Assembly: GCF_002428305.1 (NCBI RefSeq)
Contig: NZ_DIVJ01000042.1
Location: forward strand, 1 to 12,952
DNA length: 12,952 bases
Origin: Flavobacterium sp. UBA6135
Lineage (GTDB): Bacteria; Bacteroidota; Bacteroidia; Flavobacteriales; Flavobacteriaceae
Direction of reading: 5' to 3'
The notes beneath the pieces were generated by a model. The model worked only from the letters and a program-made list of their open reading frames with translations, searched no databases and was not told where the DNA came from. How positions within the stretch are numbered: position 1 is the first letter of the stretch; each line of letters opens with the position of its first letter. The position numbers and the translations under genes are program-made. This document shows positions 1 through 5,906 of this stretch, one piece after another.

Positions 1-1308
1 TTCATCGCAGACCATCAAACTTATTTAACCATCAATAACAAATATGCTTATCAAAAAACATTATTAAAAGTTGTAATCAGCAACAATCAATCACCAATCA
101 CCAATCAATTTTTTCAATCATTAATCAAAAAACGAATCGTTATGTTAAACACAAATCAATCAAACAAAAAGAAATCTTGGAAATATGCTTTAGTACTTCC
201 TTTTTTAGTTGCTTTTTCGCTTTTATTTCAAATTGAAACAGTCGCTCAAGAAAAAGAAAATAAAACAATAGAAGTTACTACGTATTCTGTTTCGTCTAGT
301 TATTCTTCTATTCTAACCAAAAATACAACTGACAGAGAAATTAAAGAATTAGAAAAATCTTTTTCAGATGAAAAGCAAAAATTAAAAATTTCCAATGTTA
401 AACGAAACAACAATGATGAAATCATAGCCATTAAATTAGAATTTGATTTTGGGAAAAGCTATAATCGTGTGATGGAGCGTAAATCCGATAAAGGAATCAA
501 TAGCATTAAAATTTATATCAATTCGGATAAAAATGATGATTTGGCTTATGGTTTTGAAGATGTTGTTCATATTCCAATTAATGTTGTTCTAAAAGAAAAA
601 AATAATATCAGTAAAGAGTCGCTAGAAAAATATATGAGTTTGCTTAATCTTTACAAAAAAGGTCAAGAAGTTGTTTTGATTTTAAATGGTAAAGTGCAAG
701 AAGGAGATGAGAATCTAAAAATCGATTTAAATGAAGAAATCGCCGACATTAAAGAGATTTCGACGGGTGAGTTTGAAAAGAAATATAATAGAAAAGCAGA
801 TAAAGATAAATTCTATTATGAAGTTGAAACAGTAAAAACAATTACTATTAAGTCTGATAAAAATAAAGTTCTTATTGGTAGTTATAAAAAAACAGAGGAA
901 ATTTCAAAAACAAACGACTCTATTAATAAACTTTATATCATCAACGGAAAAGAATATTTAAAAAGTGAATTACCAAAAGGAACCACAATTTCATTAGAAG
1001 GCAGTATAACTGATTTAGATAAAGAAGAAGGCATAAAAAAGTATGGTCAAAAAGGAAAAGATGGTGTTTTAATTTTTGAAGGTATAGCAAAATTTATTTC
1101 GTTAGATGAAAAAATAAAATTTAATGAAAATTTTGAAAATAAAAAAGAACTTGAACTAAAAGCACAAGAAAATTCTAAATTAACTGAGTCTGAAAAAGAA
1201 GAACGAATGAAAGAGAGAAGTAGAAGAACCGAAGAAAGAAATAAAATATTGGAAGAAAGAAAAAAGAAAATGGAAGAAAGAAGAAAAGAGTTAGAGAAAA
1301 AACAATAA
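1..1308 (+). CDS. M56/BlaR1-like membrane metallopeptidase, C-terminal part (5' end outside window)
   Basis: The frame is open from base 1, so the ATG at 142 is an internal Met and not the start; 435 residues lie in the window. The first residues read FIADHQTYL, which fits the E-x-x-A-D zinc-ligand region that follows HExxH in M56 peptidases; the Glu would be just outside the window. Next comes the region ending in KKRIVML, a short basic stretch (NKKKSWK), and a transmembrane helix (about residues 60-80, YALVLPFLVAFSLLFQIETV), an arrangement I recall from flavobacterial M56 proteins. The rest is a Lys/Glu-rich extracytoplasmic region ending in a highly charged probable coiled coil of about 50 residues (ERMKERSRRTEERNK). 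M56 proteins typically act as sensor proteases paired with a BlaI/MecI repressor, which would lie upstream and is not visible. The family call is good; the substrate is unknown. Confidence 0.8.
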   Translation, partial: FIADHQTYLTINNKYAYQKTLLKVVISNNQSPITNQFFQSLIKKRIVMLNTNQSNKKKSWKYALVLPFLVAFSLLFQIETVAQEKENKTIEVTTYSVSSSYSSILTKNTTDREIKELEKSFSDEKQKLKISNVKRNNNDEIIAIKLEFDFGKSYNRVMERKSDKGINSIKIYINSDKNDDLAYGFEDVVHIPINVVLKEKNNISKESLEKYMSLLNLYKKGQEVVLILNGKVQEGDENLKIDLNEEIADIKEISTGEFEKKYNRKADKDKFYYEVETVKTITIKSDKNKVLIGSYKKTEEISKTNDSINKLYIINGKEYLKSELPKGTTISLEGSITDLDKEEGIKKYGQKGKDGVLIFEGIAKFISLDEKIKFNENFENKKELELKAQENSKLTESEKEERMKERSRRTEERNKILEERKKKMEERRKELEKKQ

Positions 1309-1320
1309 TCGAACAAATCG

Positions 1321-1353
1321 AAACGGCTGTTACTATTGACAGCCGTTTTTTTT
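1321..1353 (+). terminator. Rho-independent terminator of the M56 gene
   Basis: A perfect 10-bp stem (AAACGGCTGT at 1321-1330 with ACAGCCGTTT at 1339-1348) encloses an 8-nt loop and runs into a T tract at 1346-1353. It begins 12 nt after the M56 stop codon. Confidence 0.9.
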
Positions 1354-1363
1354 ATTACTTTTG
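1336..1363 (+). promoter_or_regulatory. Bacteroidota-type promoter for the 51-aa gene
   Basis: TTG at 1336-1338 lies 17 nt before TACTTTTG at 1356-1363, matching the flavobacterial TTG-N17-23-TAnnTTTG consensus. The -33 element lies in the loop of the preceding terminator and the -7 element just after its T tract. Transcription would start about 6-7 nt before the ATG at 1376, giving a very short leader. Confidence 0.5.
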
Positions 1364-1375
1364 AAAAAAAAAACT

Positions 1376-1531
1376 ATGTTTTCAATTTTAGCCAAACTCA
1401 ATACATTACTATTTCCCAGTTTCACCAAACAGCGATTGGATTTGTCTAAGGCTAAAAAGTGGCAGATGGCAATTATCGGTTGGCGTTATTATGTTACTGC
1501 AAGAGCTTTGGACGAAAAACAAGGCGAGTAA
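1376..1531 (+). CDS. Small conserved-looking protein (51 aa), function unknown
   Basis: ATG at 1376 to TAA at 1529-1531 encodes 51 residues: MFSILAKLNTLLFPSF, then TKQRLDLSKAKKWQMAII, then GWRYYVTARALDEKQGE. It is basic, has an amphipathic N-terminus and contains a GWRYYVT motif. I recall similar proteins of about 50 residues in Flavobacteriaceae, sometimes labelled SsrA-binding protein. True SmpB is roughly three times longer and nothing here shows an SmpB fold, so I do not adopt that name. Support for a real gene comes from its promoter, the terminator just upstream, and a second degraded copy at 4296-4402 whose differences are mostly synonymous. The stop-proximal codons overlap a hairpin shared with the convergent gene at 1591-2130. 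Function unknown. Confidence 0.75.
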   Translation: MFSILAKLNTLLFPSFTKQRLDLSKAKKWQMAIIGWRYYVTARALDEKQGE

Positions 1532-1578
1532 GTTTAGCATAAAATTACATTACCATACAACTTATATGTAAACTCGCC
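1523..1578. terminator. Possible bidirectional terminator between convergent genes
   Basis: GGCGAGT (1523-1529) pairs with ACTCGCC (1572-1578). Inside this stem GTTTAGCATAA can pair imperfectly with TTATATGTAAAC. On the minus strand the stem is followed by a TTGTTTTT run, so it could end transcription of the 1591-2130 gene; on the plus strand the T-rich tail is weaker. The 5' arm overlaps the last codons of the 51-aa gene. Confidence 0.4.
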
Positions 1579-1590
1579 CTGTTTATTAAT

Positions 1591-2130
1591 TTATATTTGA
1601 ATTGTTATCTTTTTCAATTTTTTTCCATTACTTAACACTACTTTATAGGCAATACTAGATTCTTGTTTAGTGCTACTGAACAGAATTTGGCAATTCACTT
1701 TTTCAATACCCCAATTAGGATATTCTTTTGTTAATTTTGACGCCAATTTATAAGGCAATCGAATTCCTTTATAATTTTCCTCAGAGGATACCAATTGACC
1801 ATCTTTATCATATATGGCAGTTATATGATTATTCCCTTCATTAAAATTCACGGTATAGCTAGCTTCAGCATTCGGCTGATACACATCGGAAGATGTAATA
1901 TCATAGTTGGCAATTGCATTCTGAAATGTTTGGATTTTAACAGCTAAATCTTGTTTAGTAACTGTTTTAAGATATTCAGAATGAAGTGCGGTTTTACTAG
2001 TTGCGTATACCTTTTGATTGGAAGGTGTATAAGCAATCATTTCATCCGGTTGAACAATAATTTCATTTGGTTGTGCAATCATTTGGTTGGTTAGACCTAC
2101 AAATAAAAAAACCATTACATACGTTTTCAT
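1591..2130 (-). CDS. Secreted PepSY-like domain protein (179 aa)
   Basis: I place the start at the ATG at 2130 (MKTYVMVFLFVGLT), because a 3-codon extension upstream would need a TTG start and would spoil the signal peptide. Residues 1 to about 20 form a Sec signal peptide ending IAQ. Immediately after it a short motif is duplicated (QPNEII then QPDEMI). The C-terminal 90 residues (YTVNFNEGNNHITAIYDKDG, later GIRLPYKLASKL, EYPNWGIEKV, and YKVVLSNGKKLKKITI at the end) match the pattern of periplasmic PepSY-like (BLIP-like) domains common in Bacteroidota. These are usually one or two domains exported to the periplasm, with no established function. It is convergent with the 51-aa gene and lies downstream of, and codirectional with, the HTH regulator 210 nt away, so co-regulation is possible but not shown. 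Confidence 0.7.
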   Translation of the reverse strand: MKTYVMVFLFVGLTNQMIAQPNEIIVQPDEMIAYTPSNQKVYATSKTALHSEYLKTVTKQDLAVKIQTFQNAIANYDITSSDVYQPNAEASYTVNFNEGNNHITAIYDKDGQLVSSEENYKGIRLPYKLASKLTKEYPNWGIEKVNCQILFSSTKQESSIAYKVVLSNGKKLKKITIQI

Positions 2131-2339
2131 AATTTTCAAGTTTTTTGTTATTAATTTATAGAGTTTAGAATGTAGACTATCAAAATGCTAACAGATTTTC
2201 TGTGATTTTGATAAAACAAATTAAATTAATAATTCCCCTAAAACCTTGAAAAATAGATAGACAATCAATATACAGCCAATAGATATTTAATAGACAAGTC
2301 TAAAAATCACACAATACTATAAGCGTCTAAACAAAGGAT

Positions 2340-4094
2340 TTATAGGTTTTGAATGAAGTCATCCAAATCGACCTCTTCAGTAAGTCCTAATTTTTTACGA
2401 AGGCGGTACCGACTTGTATTAAGAGAAGCCAAAGTTATATTTTGTAGTGTAGCAATGCTGCGACTGTCCATCTTTAATCGGATTAAAGAACAAAGTCTGA
2501 TTTCGTTTTTACTTAACTTAACGAATTTTCTAGTTAGTTCACTATAAAAAGAATCACTAAGTTTATCTAATCGTTCGTAAAATTCATGGGTTTGAGCATC
2601 AACTGTTATTTTATTATGAATATCTTGTTCCATTTCATTTAGTAGTGCTGCTTGTTCTTTTGCATTAGCTAATTTAATATGGTTTATTTTATCTGCCAAC
2701 TCTCTTGCCCACTCTTGGTTTTGGGTCAAACTAATTGCAAAATCTGATAAATCTCTTTTCTTAGATGCTATTTCTGATTGTAATTGTTTGTTTTCAAAAT
2801 CGGTGAGTTTCAAATTTTGTTCGGCTATTAATTGCTTATTTTTTGCAAAAAGAATGAGTCCTTTTCTTCGAAGGTAAAGAGCAAATAAAAACCCAATAAT
2901 TGACATTGATAAAATAGAGATAATCCACAATTTAAAACGTTGACTACTTATTTGGTTTTCTTTTACTATTTTATCTATCTTAAAATTCAATGCTACCCTA
3001 TCTAAAGAAACAGCATTAAGTTCTTCATGCCATTTCTTATCTGCAATTTTAGATACAGCATTAATGCTGTCTGTTAAAGCAATCTGCTTCAAAGCAGTAT
3101 CAGTAGCCATTTTAAAGTTATTTTGAGCATGATATAGAACTCCTTGAGCTTTTAAAATTTCTAATTTAGAACTAGGGTTCACTTTACTTCTAAATTGTGG
3201 GTTTACAATACTTTTTTGTAACCTTTTAAAGGTTTGTTCTGCTTCCACGATTAGATTTAATTTCACTTGAGTTTCAATTAGCTGTGTACCGGCACTAATC
3301 AAACGAGATAAATCATATTCAGAAGAAATTTCATTTTTAACAAGCCTATACATTTCAAAATTAGCTTCATAAAACAGTAAAGCTTTTTCATGTTGATTCA
3401 TGTCTGTATAAACATCAGCCAAATTATCTCGAATACTTCCTAATAAAGAATGGTTTGGAAATTTTTCTAGTGTAATTTGATAGGCTTTTTTAAAATAAAA
3501 CAAAGCAGCATCCAGATCTTTTTTATTCCAATAAAAAAACAATCCATAGTTGTTATAGGCCGAAGGATTATAAATAGTATTTCTATCTTTTATAAACGCA
3601 ATGTTTTTTTCATGTATTAATTCAGCACTTTCAAATTTACCAACTTTAGCATAAGTATCTGCTAGCGAACTGTAGGAGTATGTAATTTCTTGAAAAAACT
3701 GATCTCTTTCTTTTGCAGTCAGTTTATCAGCGTTCAACTCATAATAATCAAAAAAAGCAGTATACCATTTTATAGACTCTCCATAAAACTCCATTGTTTT
3801 AAACCAATTACCCGCATGCAAATAGTGATGCAATTTAAAAACATGATGCTCTTTAATTAAGGGTAATAAGTCCAGTTTTTTAAAATGTAATGATAAATAG
3901 TTTTGAAGTTGTTGTTCTGAAAACGATTCCCTTTGGAAAGTCCTATACTCGTTTGCCGGAAAAGAGGCTTCCATTAAGTCTGATATAGCTCTGCATGATT
4001 GTAAAGCTTCATCACTTGATAAACTATTTTGAGCCAAGCAAAAATAATTTACCGGCAAATAAAAAAATAAAAATAGGTACTTATTAAAAGTCAC
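2340..4094 (-). CDS. Membrane-bound TPR/LuxR-type HTH transcriptional regulator (584 aa)
   Basis: The start is a GTG at 4094: an in-frame stop lies five codons upstream and no ATG precedes the signal sequence. Order of parts: signal peptide, about residues 1-22 (ends CLAQ); extracytoplasmic helical region with TPR-like repeats (about 137-168, 176-210, 220-253 and weaker ones to 345); one transmembrane helix at about 388-408 followed by RRKG; a cytoplasmic coiled coil at about 415-495; and a C-terminal helix-turn-helix at about 525-575 (KLSKNEIRLCSLIRL, then SIATLQNITLASLNTSRYRL). This is the LuxR/GerE-like HTH of the TPR-TM-HTH regulators found in many copies in Bacteroidota. The architecture suggests that a periplasmic signal sensed by the TPRs is passed to a membrane-tethered DNA-binding domain. 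The target genes are unknown; the PepSY-like gene downstream is the nearest candidate. Confidence 0.85.
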   Translation of the reverse strand: MTFNKYLFLFFYLPVNYFCLAQNSLSSDEALQSCRAISDLMEASFPANEYRTFQRESFSEQQLQNYLSLHFKKLDLLPLIKEHHVFKLHHYLHAGNWFKTMEFYGESIKWYTAFFDYYELNADKLTAKERDQFFQEITYSYSSLADTYAKVGKFESAELIHEKNIAFIKDRNTIYNPSAYNNYGLFFYWNKKDLDAALFYFKKAYQITLEKFPNHSLLGSIRDNLADVYTDMNQHEKALLFYEANFEMYRLVKNEISSEYDLSRLISAGTQLIETQVKLNLIVEAEQTFKRLQKSIVNPQFRSKVNPSSKLEILKAQGVLYHAQNNFKMATDTALKQIALTDSINAVSKIADKKWHEELNAVSLDRVALNFKIDKIVKENQISSQRFKLWIISILSMSIIGFLFALYLRRKGLILFAKNKQLIAEQNLKLTDFENKQLQSEIASKKRDLSDFAISLTQNQEWARELADKINHIKLANAKEQAALLNEMEQDIHNKITVDAQTHEFYERLDKLSDSFYSELTRKFVKLSKNEIRLCSLIRLKMDSRSIATLQNITLASLNTSRYRLRKKLGLTEEVDLDDFIQNL

Positions 4095-4148
4095 TTTTTT
4101 ACAACGTTAGGGTTTAGTTAAAGTTATATTGCTGTTAGTTTTCAAAGT

Positions 4149-4156
4149 CAAATTTA
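4149..4156 (-). promoter_or_regulatory. Possible -7 element for the HTH regulator
   Basis: On the minus strand the bases read TAAATTTG, a full match to TAnnTTTG, about 55 nt before the GTG start. I found no clear TTG at the expected upstream spacing, so this is a weak call. The rest of 4095-4295 is AT-rich and shows nothing else I can name. Confidence 0.3.
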
Positions 4157-4295
4157 AAAATCTTTTATAAATGTACTGATTTTCTTTAGAATATGGTTAT
4201 ATATAAGTTCTTTCGCTACTAATACACAGCATGATAGCATTTTTTTTATAGTATAGTGAAGCAAAAAAATTAATTAAATAAATTTCAATATTCAA

Positions 4296-4402
4296 GTTAC
4301 CACCAATAACAAACGGTTTTGTGATAAGCCAAAAAGTGGCAGATGGCCATAATAGGTTGGCGTTATTATGTTACCACAAGAGCTTTAGATGAAAAACAAT
4401 AG
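4296..4402 (+). pseudogene. Degraded second copy of the 51-aa gene
   Basis: Bases 4331-4399 align without gaps to 1454-1522 with 62 of 69 identical by hand count. They encode KKWQMAIIGWRYYVTTRALD followed by EKQ and a TAG at 4400-4402. Six of the seven differences are silent; the other changes Ala to Thr. Upstream the similarity continues weakly to about 4296 (CACCAA..., TTTTGTGATAAG against TTTGTCTAAG), but one base is missing before the KKW codons, an in-frame TAA sits directly before them, and no start remains. The product has also lost the final Gly-Glu. The TAG abuts the apt stop codon without an intervening base. It therefore looks like a gene that was under protein-level selection and decayed recently. 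A residual 19-codon ATG ORF is unlikely to be functional. Confidence 0.75.
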
Positions 4403-4912
4403 TTATTGCATCGCTGCAAAAATTTCATAGTTCTTAATTTTATCTCTTCCTTTTAAGAAAGGGATTTCCATTAAAAAATTAAGTTGTACAATTTCGCCTC
4501 CCAATTGTTCCACTAGTTCACAAACTGCTTTTGCAGTACCGCCGGTGGCCAACACATCGTCATGAATTAAGACCCTATCCCCTTTTTGAATGGCATCGGT
4601 ATGAATTTCTAAAGCGTCTGTTCCATATTCCAAATCATAGGAAGCGGAAAGGGTAGTAAAAGGCAACTTTTTAGGTTTTCTCACCGGAATAAAACCCACT
4701 TGCAACGCTTCCGCTAACAACATTCCGAAGAAGAATCCGCGGCTTTCCACGCCAATAACTTTGTCAATTTTTTTGGAATGTAGTGAAGAAAGCAACATAG
4801 TCAGGCATTCTTTACGACCTTCCGTATCCAACAACAAAGGCGTAATGTCCTTAAAAACAATCCCTTCTTTTGGAAAATCAGGAACAATTCGAATGTACTT
4901 ATCAAGTGCCAT
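4403..4912 (-). CDS. apt: Adenine phosphoribosyltransferase
   Basis: The 169-residue protein has the expected length for APRT, a cytosolic homodimer that converts adenine and PRPP to AMP and pyrophosphate in purine salvage. The N-terminal part reads YIRIVPDFPKEGIVFKDITP, the family signature. ESRGFFFG (about residues 56-63) and the basic VRKPKKLP loop follow. The PRPP-binding motif VLIHDDVLATGGTAKA lies at about residues 112-127, with the two adjacent acidic residues and the TGGT turn intact. It starts at the ATG at 4912, which aligns with the usual N-terminus. It is transcribed divergently from tRNA-Arg, and its stop codon touches the decayed small-gene copy at 4296-4402. Confidence 0.96.
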   Translation of the reverse strand: MALDKYIRIVPDFPKEGIVFKDITPLLLDTEGRKECLTMLLSSLHSKKIDKVIGVESRGFFFGMLLAEALQVGFIPVRKPKKLPFTTLSASYDLEYGTDALEIHTDAIQKGDRVLIHDDVLATGGTAKAVCELVEQLGGEIVQLNFLMEIPFLKGRDKIKNYEIFAAMQ

Positions 4913-4940
4913 AAAAAGTGGTTTTAATTTAAATTTTGAT

Positions 4941-4970
4941 TTGCAAGTTAAGCAAAAATAACTATATTTG
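4941..4970 (+). promoter_or_regulatory. Promoter of tRNA-Arg
   Basis: TTG at 4941-4943 (within TTTG), 19-nt spacer, TATATTTG at 4963-4970: a full match to the flavobacterial TTG-N17-23-TAnnTTTG consensus. The tRNA 5' end at 4983 lies 12 nt beyond the -7 element, so the precursor leader would be very short. Confidence 0.75.
4953..4960 (-). promoter_or_regulatory. Possible -7 element for apt
   Basis: On the minus strand TATTTTTG matches TAnnTTTG, 40 nt before the apt ATG. It lies between the -33 and -7 elements of the opposite-strand tRNA promoter. No good TTG is present at the right spacing. Confidence 0.4.
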
Positions 4971-4982
4971 CACCCGCATTAA

Positions 4983-5056
4983 GGCCTCGTGGCGCAACTG
5001 AATAGCGCACTTGATTACGGCTCAAGAGGTTACTGGTTTGAATCCAGTCGAGGTCA
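4983..5056 (+). tRNA. trnR: tRNA-Arg (anticodon ACG)
   Basis: The cloverleaf closes by hand. The acceptor GGCCTCG pairs with CGAGGTC (one G-U), with discriminator A at 5056. The D stem is GCGC/GCGC. The anticodon stem is CTTGA/TCAAG with loop TTACGGC, giving anticodon ACG (read as ICG after deamination, decoding CGU/CGC/CGA). The T stem is ACTGG/CCAGT with loop TTTGAAT. CCA is not encoded. It has its own promoter and terminator. Confidence 0.96.
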
Positions 5057-5062
5057 CTAAAT

Positions 5063-5106
5063 AAATCCTTAAACATACTGTAAATCAGTAGTTTAAGGAT
5101 TTTTAA
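5063..5106 (+). terminator. Strong terminator of tRNA-Arg
   Basis: A 12-bp perfect stem (AAATCCTTAAAC at 5063-5074 with GTTTAAGGATTT at 5091-5102) is extended, after one bulged A, by TACTG/CAGTA around a TAAAT loop, and is followed by a T-rich run. The next 130 nt (5107-5236) are AT-rich with short echoes (CTGTATTAT at 5128 and 5148; three TTAACT copies at about 5195-5217) but no gene I can support. Confidence 0.9.
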
Positions 5107-5236
5107 TTTTAATAATTGTACGATTTCTGTATTATCACTTTCAAAAACTGTATTATTTACATTTTTTTGTTTTCATTTTAGGCTTGGAAAAAACTTAACT
5201 TTTTTAACTTTCTTAACTAATTTATCAAAATACCAT

Positions 5237-5264
5237 AAAAAAAACCCTCCATTTCTGGAAGGTT
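5237..5264 (-). terminator. Terminator of the two-gene small-protein cassette
   Basis: On the minus strand AACCTTCCA pairs with TGGAGGGTT (9 bp, one wobble) around a GAAA tetraloop, followed by eight T. It lies 23 nt after the stop codon of the 5288-5545 gene. Confidence 0.9.
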
Positions 5265-5287
5265 TAACACAAACATAAGAACACAAT

Positions 5288-5545
5288 TTAAAATACTGTT
5301 TCCACAAAGTCACTAACTTTTATTTTATCGTTTGGAATATCAACAAATAAAGGTCTGTTTTTAACATCTTGATACTTCAATAATAATTCATCAATTTGAA
5401 GAAGTAGTTCTTCTTTAGTCTTAAATTCACAAATCCAGACTTTAAGGCTACTGGCTAATAATTTTCTAATATCATTACTTTGAATATCATTTTCCAGAAT
5501 GAACTTCTTCAATTCTTCTACACTATGTATTTTAACTTTTTTCAT
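5288..5545 (-). CDS. Hypothetical protein (85 aa), second gene of small cassette
   Basis: I do not recognise the family. The 85 residues begin MKKVKIHSVEELKKFILEND and are Lys/Glu-rich with a predominantly helical appearance (EELLLQIDELLLKYQD in the middle). The C-terminus is more hydrophobic and acidic (VDIPNDKIKVSDFVETVF). No signal peptide, transmembrane segment or Cys/His metal site is visible. The ATG lies 5 nt after the stop of the upstream gene (5551-5814), and a strong terminator follows, so the two are almost certainly cotranscribed. The pairing of two small proteins behind an operator-like palindrome could suggest a toxin-antitoxin or phage-derived cassette, but no sequence feature establishes that. 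Confidence 0.65.
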   Translation of the reverse strand: MKKVKIHSVEELKKFILENDIQSNDIRKLLASSLKVWICEFKTKEELLLQIDELLLKYQDVKNRPLFVDIPNDKIKVSDFVETVF

Positions 5546-5550
5546 AATAA

Positions 5551-5814
5551 TTAATTTATACTTACTTCTACTTCTGTAAAGTCAATAATTACTTTTTCTT
5601 CATAAGTCATTTCTGTAGCCTTTAACGTTGGTATCACAAACTTTGAAAACTCAATAATGAATTTTAATCTTTGTTCTGGTTTCAGCTCCTTCAAATCATT
5701 TGAAATAGTATCCAGATTTTCATCAATTAGCTTCTGGAATAACTCTCTTATTTCTGCGGTGGTTCTATTGGGTGTACCTTTACTTCTTCCACCTGTTTTT
5801 TCTCCTTTTGCCAT
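5551..5814 (-). CDS. Small mobile-element/phage-like protein with GGRxKGTPN N-terminus (87 aa)
   Basis: Starts MAKGEKTGGRSKGTPNRTTA, a basic Gly-rich N-terminus of the GGRxKGTPN type that I recall from small proteins in Bacteroidota prophages and integrated elements, resembling the N-terminus of DUF5681-like proteins. The rest is helical and acidic (EIRELFQKLIDEN, later LKPEQRLKFIIEFSKFVIP), ending in EVEVSIN. The basic N-terminus may bind nucleic acid. It is the first gene of a two-gene minus-strand unit, has a TATATTTG -7 element about 30 nt upstream, and sits about 0.5 kb downstream of a tRNA gene, a usual place for integrated DNA. No integrase or second attachment site is visible, so this is at most a remnant or a resident cassette. 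Confidence 0.7.
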   Translation of the reverse strand: MAKGEKTGGRSKGTPNRTTAEIRELFQKLIDENLDTISNDLKELKPEQRLKFIIEFSKFVIPTLKATEMTYEEKVIIDFTEVEVSIN

Positions 5815-5826
5815 AACTATCTACTT

Positions 5827-5849
5827 TTTCTATTATAGAAACAAATATA
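5827..5849 (-). promoter_or_regulatory. Promoter -7 element with an overlapping operator-like palindrome
   Basis: On the minus strand TATATTTG (5849-5842) is a full TAnnTTTG match. Directly downstream, at the expected transcription start, lies a perfect 7-bp inverted repeat, TTTCTAT-T-ATAGAAA (5827-5841), ending 12 nt before the ATG at 5814. A half-like copy, ATCTATTAT, lies upstream at 5859-5867. A palindrome at +1 is what a repressor or autorepressor site would look like. No clear TTG element was found. Confidence 0.45.
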
Positions 5850-5876
5850 ATAAATTTTATCTATTATTTTGATCGA

Positions 5877-5906
5877 AAATAAGGGATTAATACAAACCCC
5901 TTATTT
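5877..5906. terminator. Hairpin, possible terminator
   Basis: AAATAAGGG (5877-5885) pairs perfectly with CCCTTATTT (5898-5906) around a 12-nt loop. It lies upstream of the small cassette promoter and 0.3 kb downstream of the OmpA gene stop. It might stop read-through from the large minus-strand operon, although the tail on that strand (TTTCGATCAAAA) is a poor T tract. Confidence 0.35.

Noticed and set aside
142..144. ATG at 142 as the start of the first gene
   Set aside because: The same frame is open back to base 1 and the preceding residues (FIAD, KKRIV) fit the M56 family.
1047..1316. 89-aa minus-strand frame rich in Ser/Phe/Leu
   Set aside because: It is the complement of the Lys/Glu/Arg-rich M56 tail; such codon complementarity opens the frame by itself.
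2137..2139. TTG at 2139 as the start of the PepSY-like gene
   Set aside because: It adds only Met-Lys-Ile before an ATG that opens a normal signal peptide.
4331..4402. Second 51-aa gene copy as a functional gene
   Set aside because: An in-frame TAA lies directly before the conserved codons, a base is missing there, and only a 19-codon ATG frame remains.
5107..5236. Short repeated words (CTGTATTAT twice, TTAACT three times) as operators
   Set aside because: Low-complexity AT-rich DNA between two terminators with no promoter nearby; chance is the better explanation.
4983..5815. Integrated element with tRNA-Arg as attachment site
   Set aside because: I looked for a second copy of the tRNA 3' end beyond the small cassette and saw none; there is no integrase in the window.
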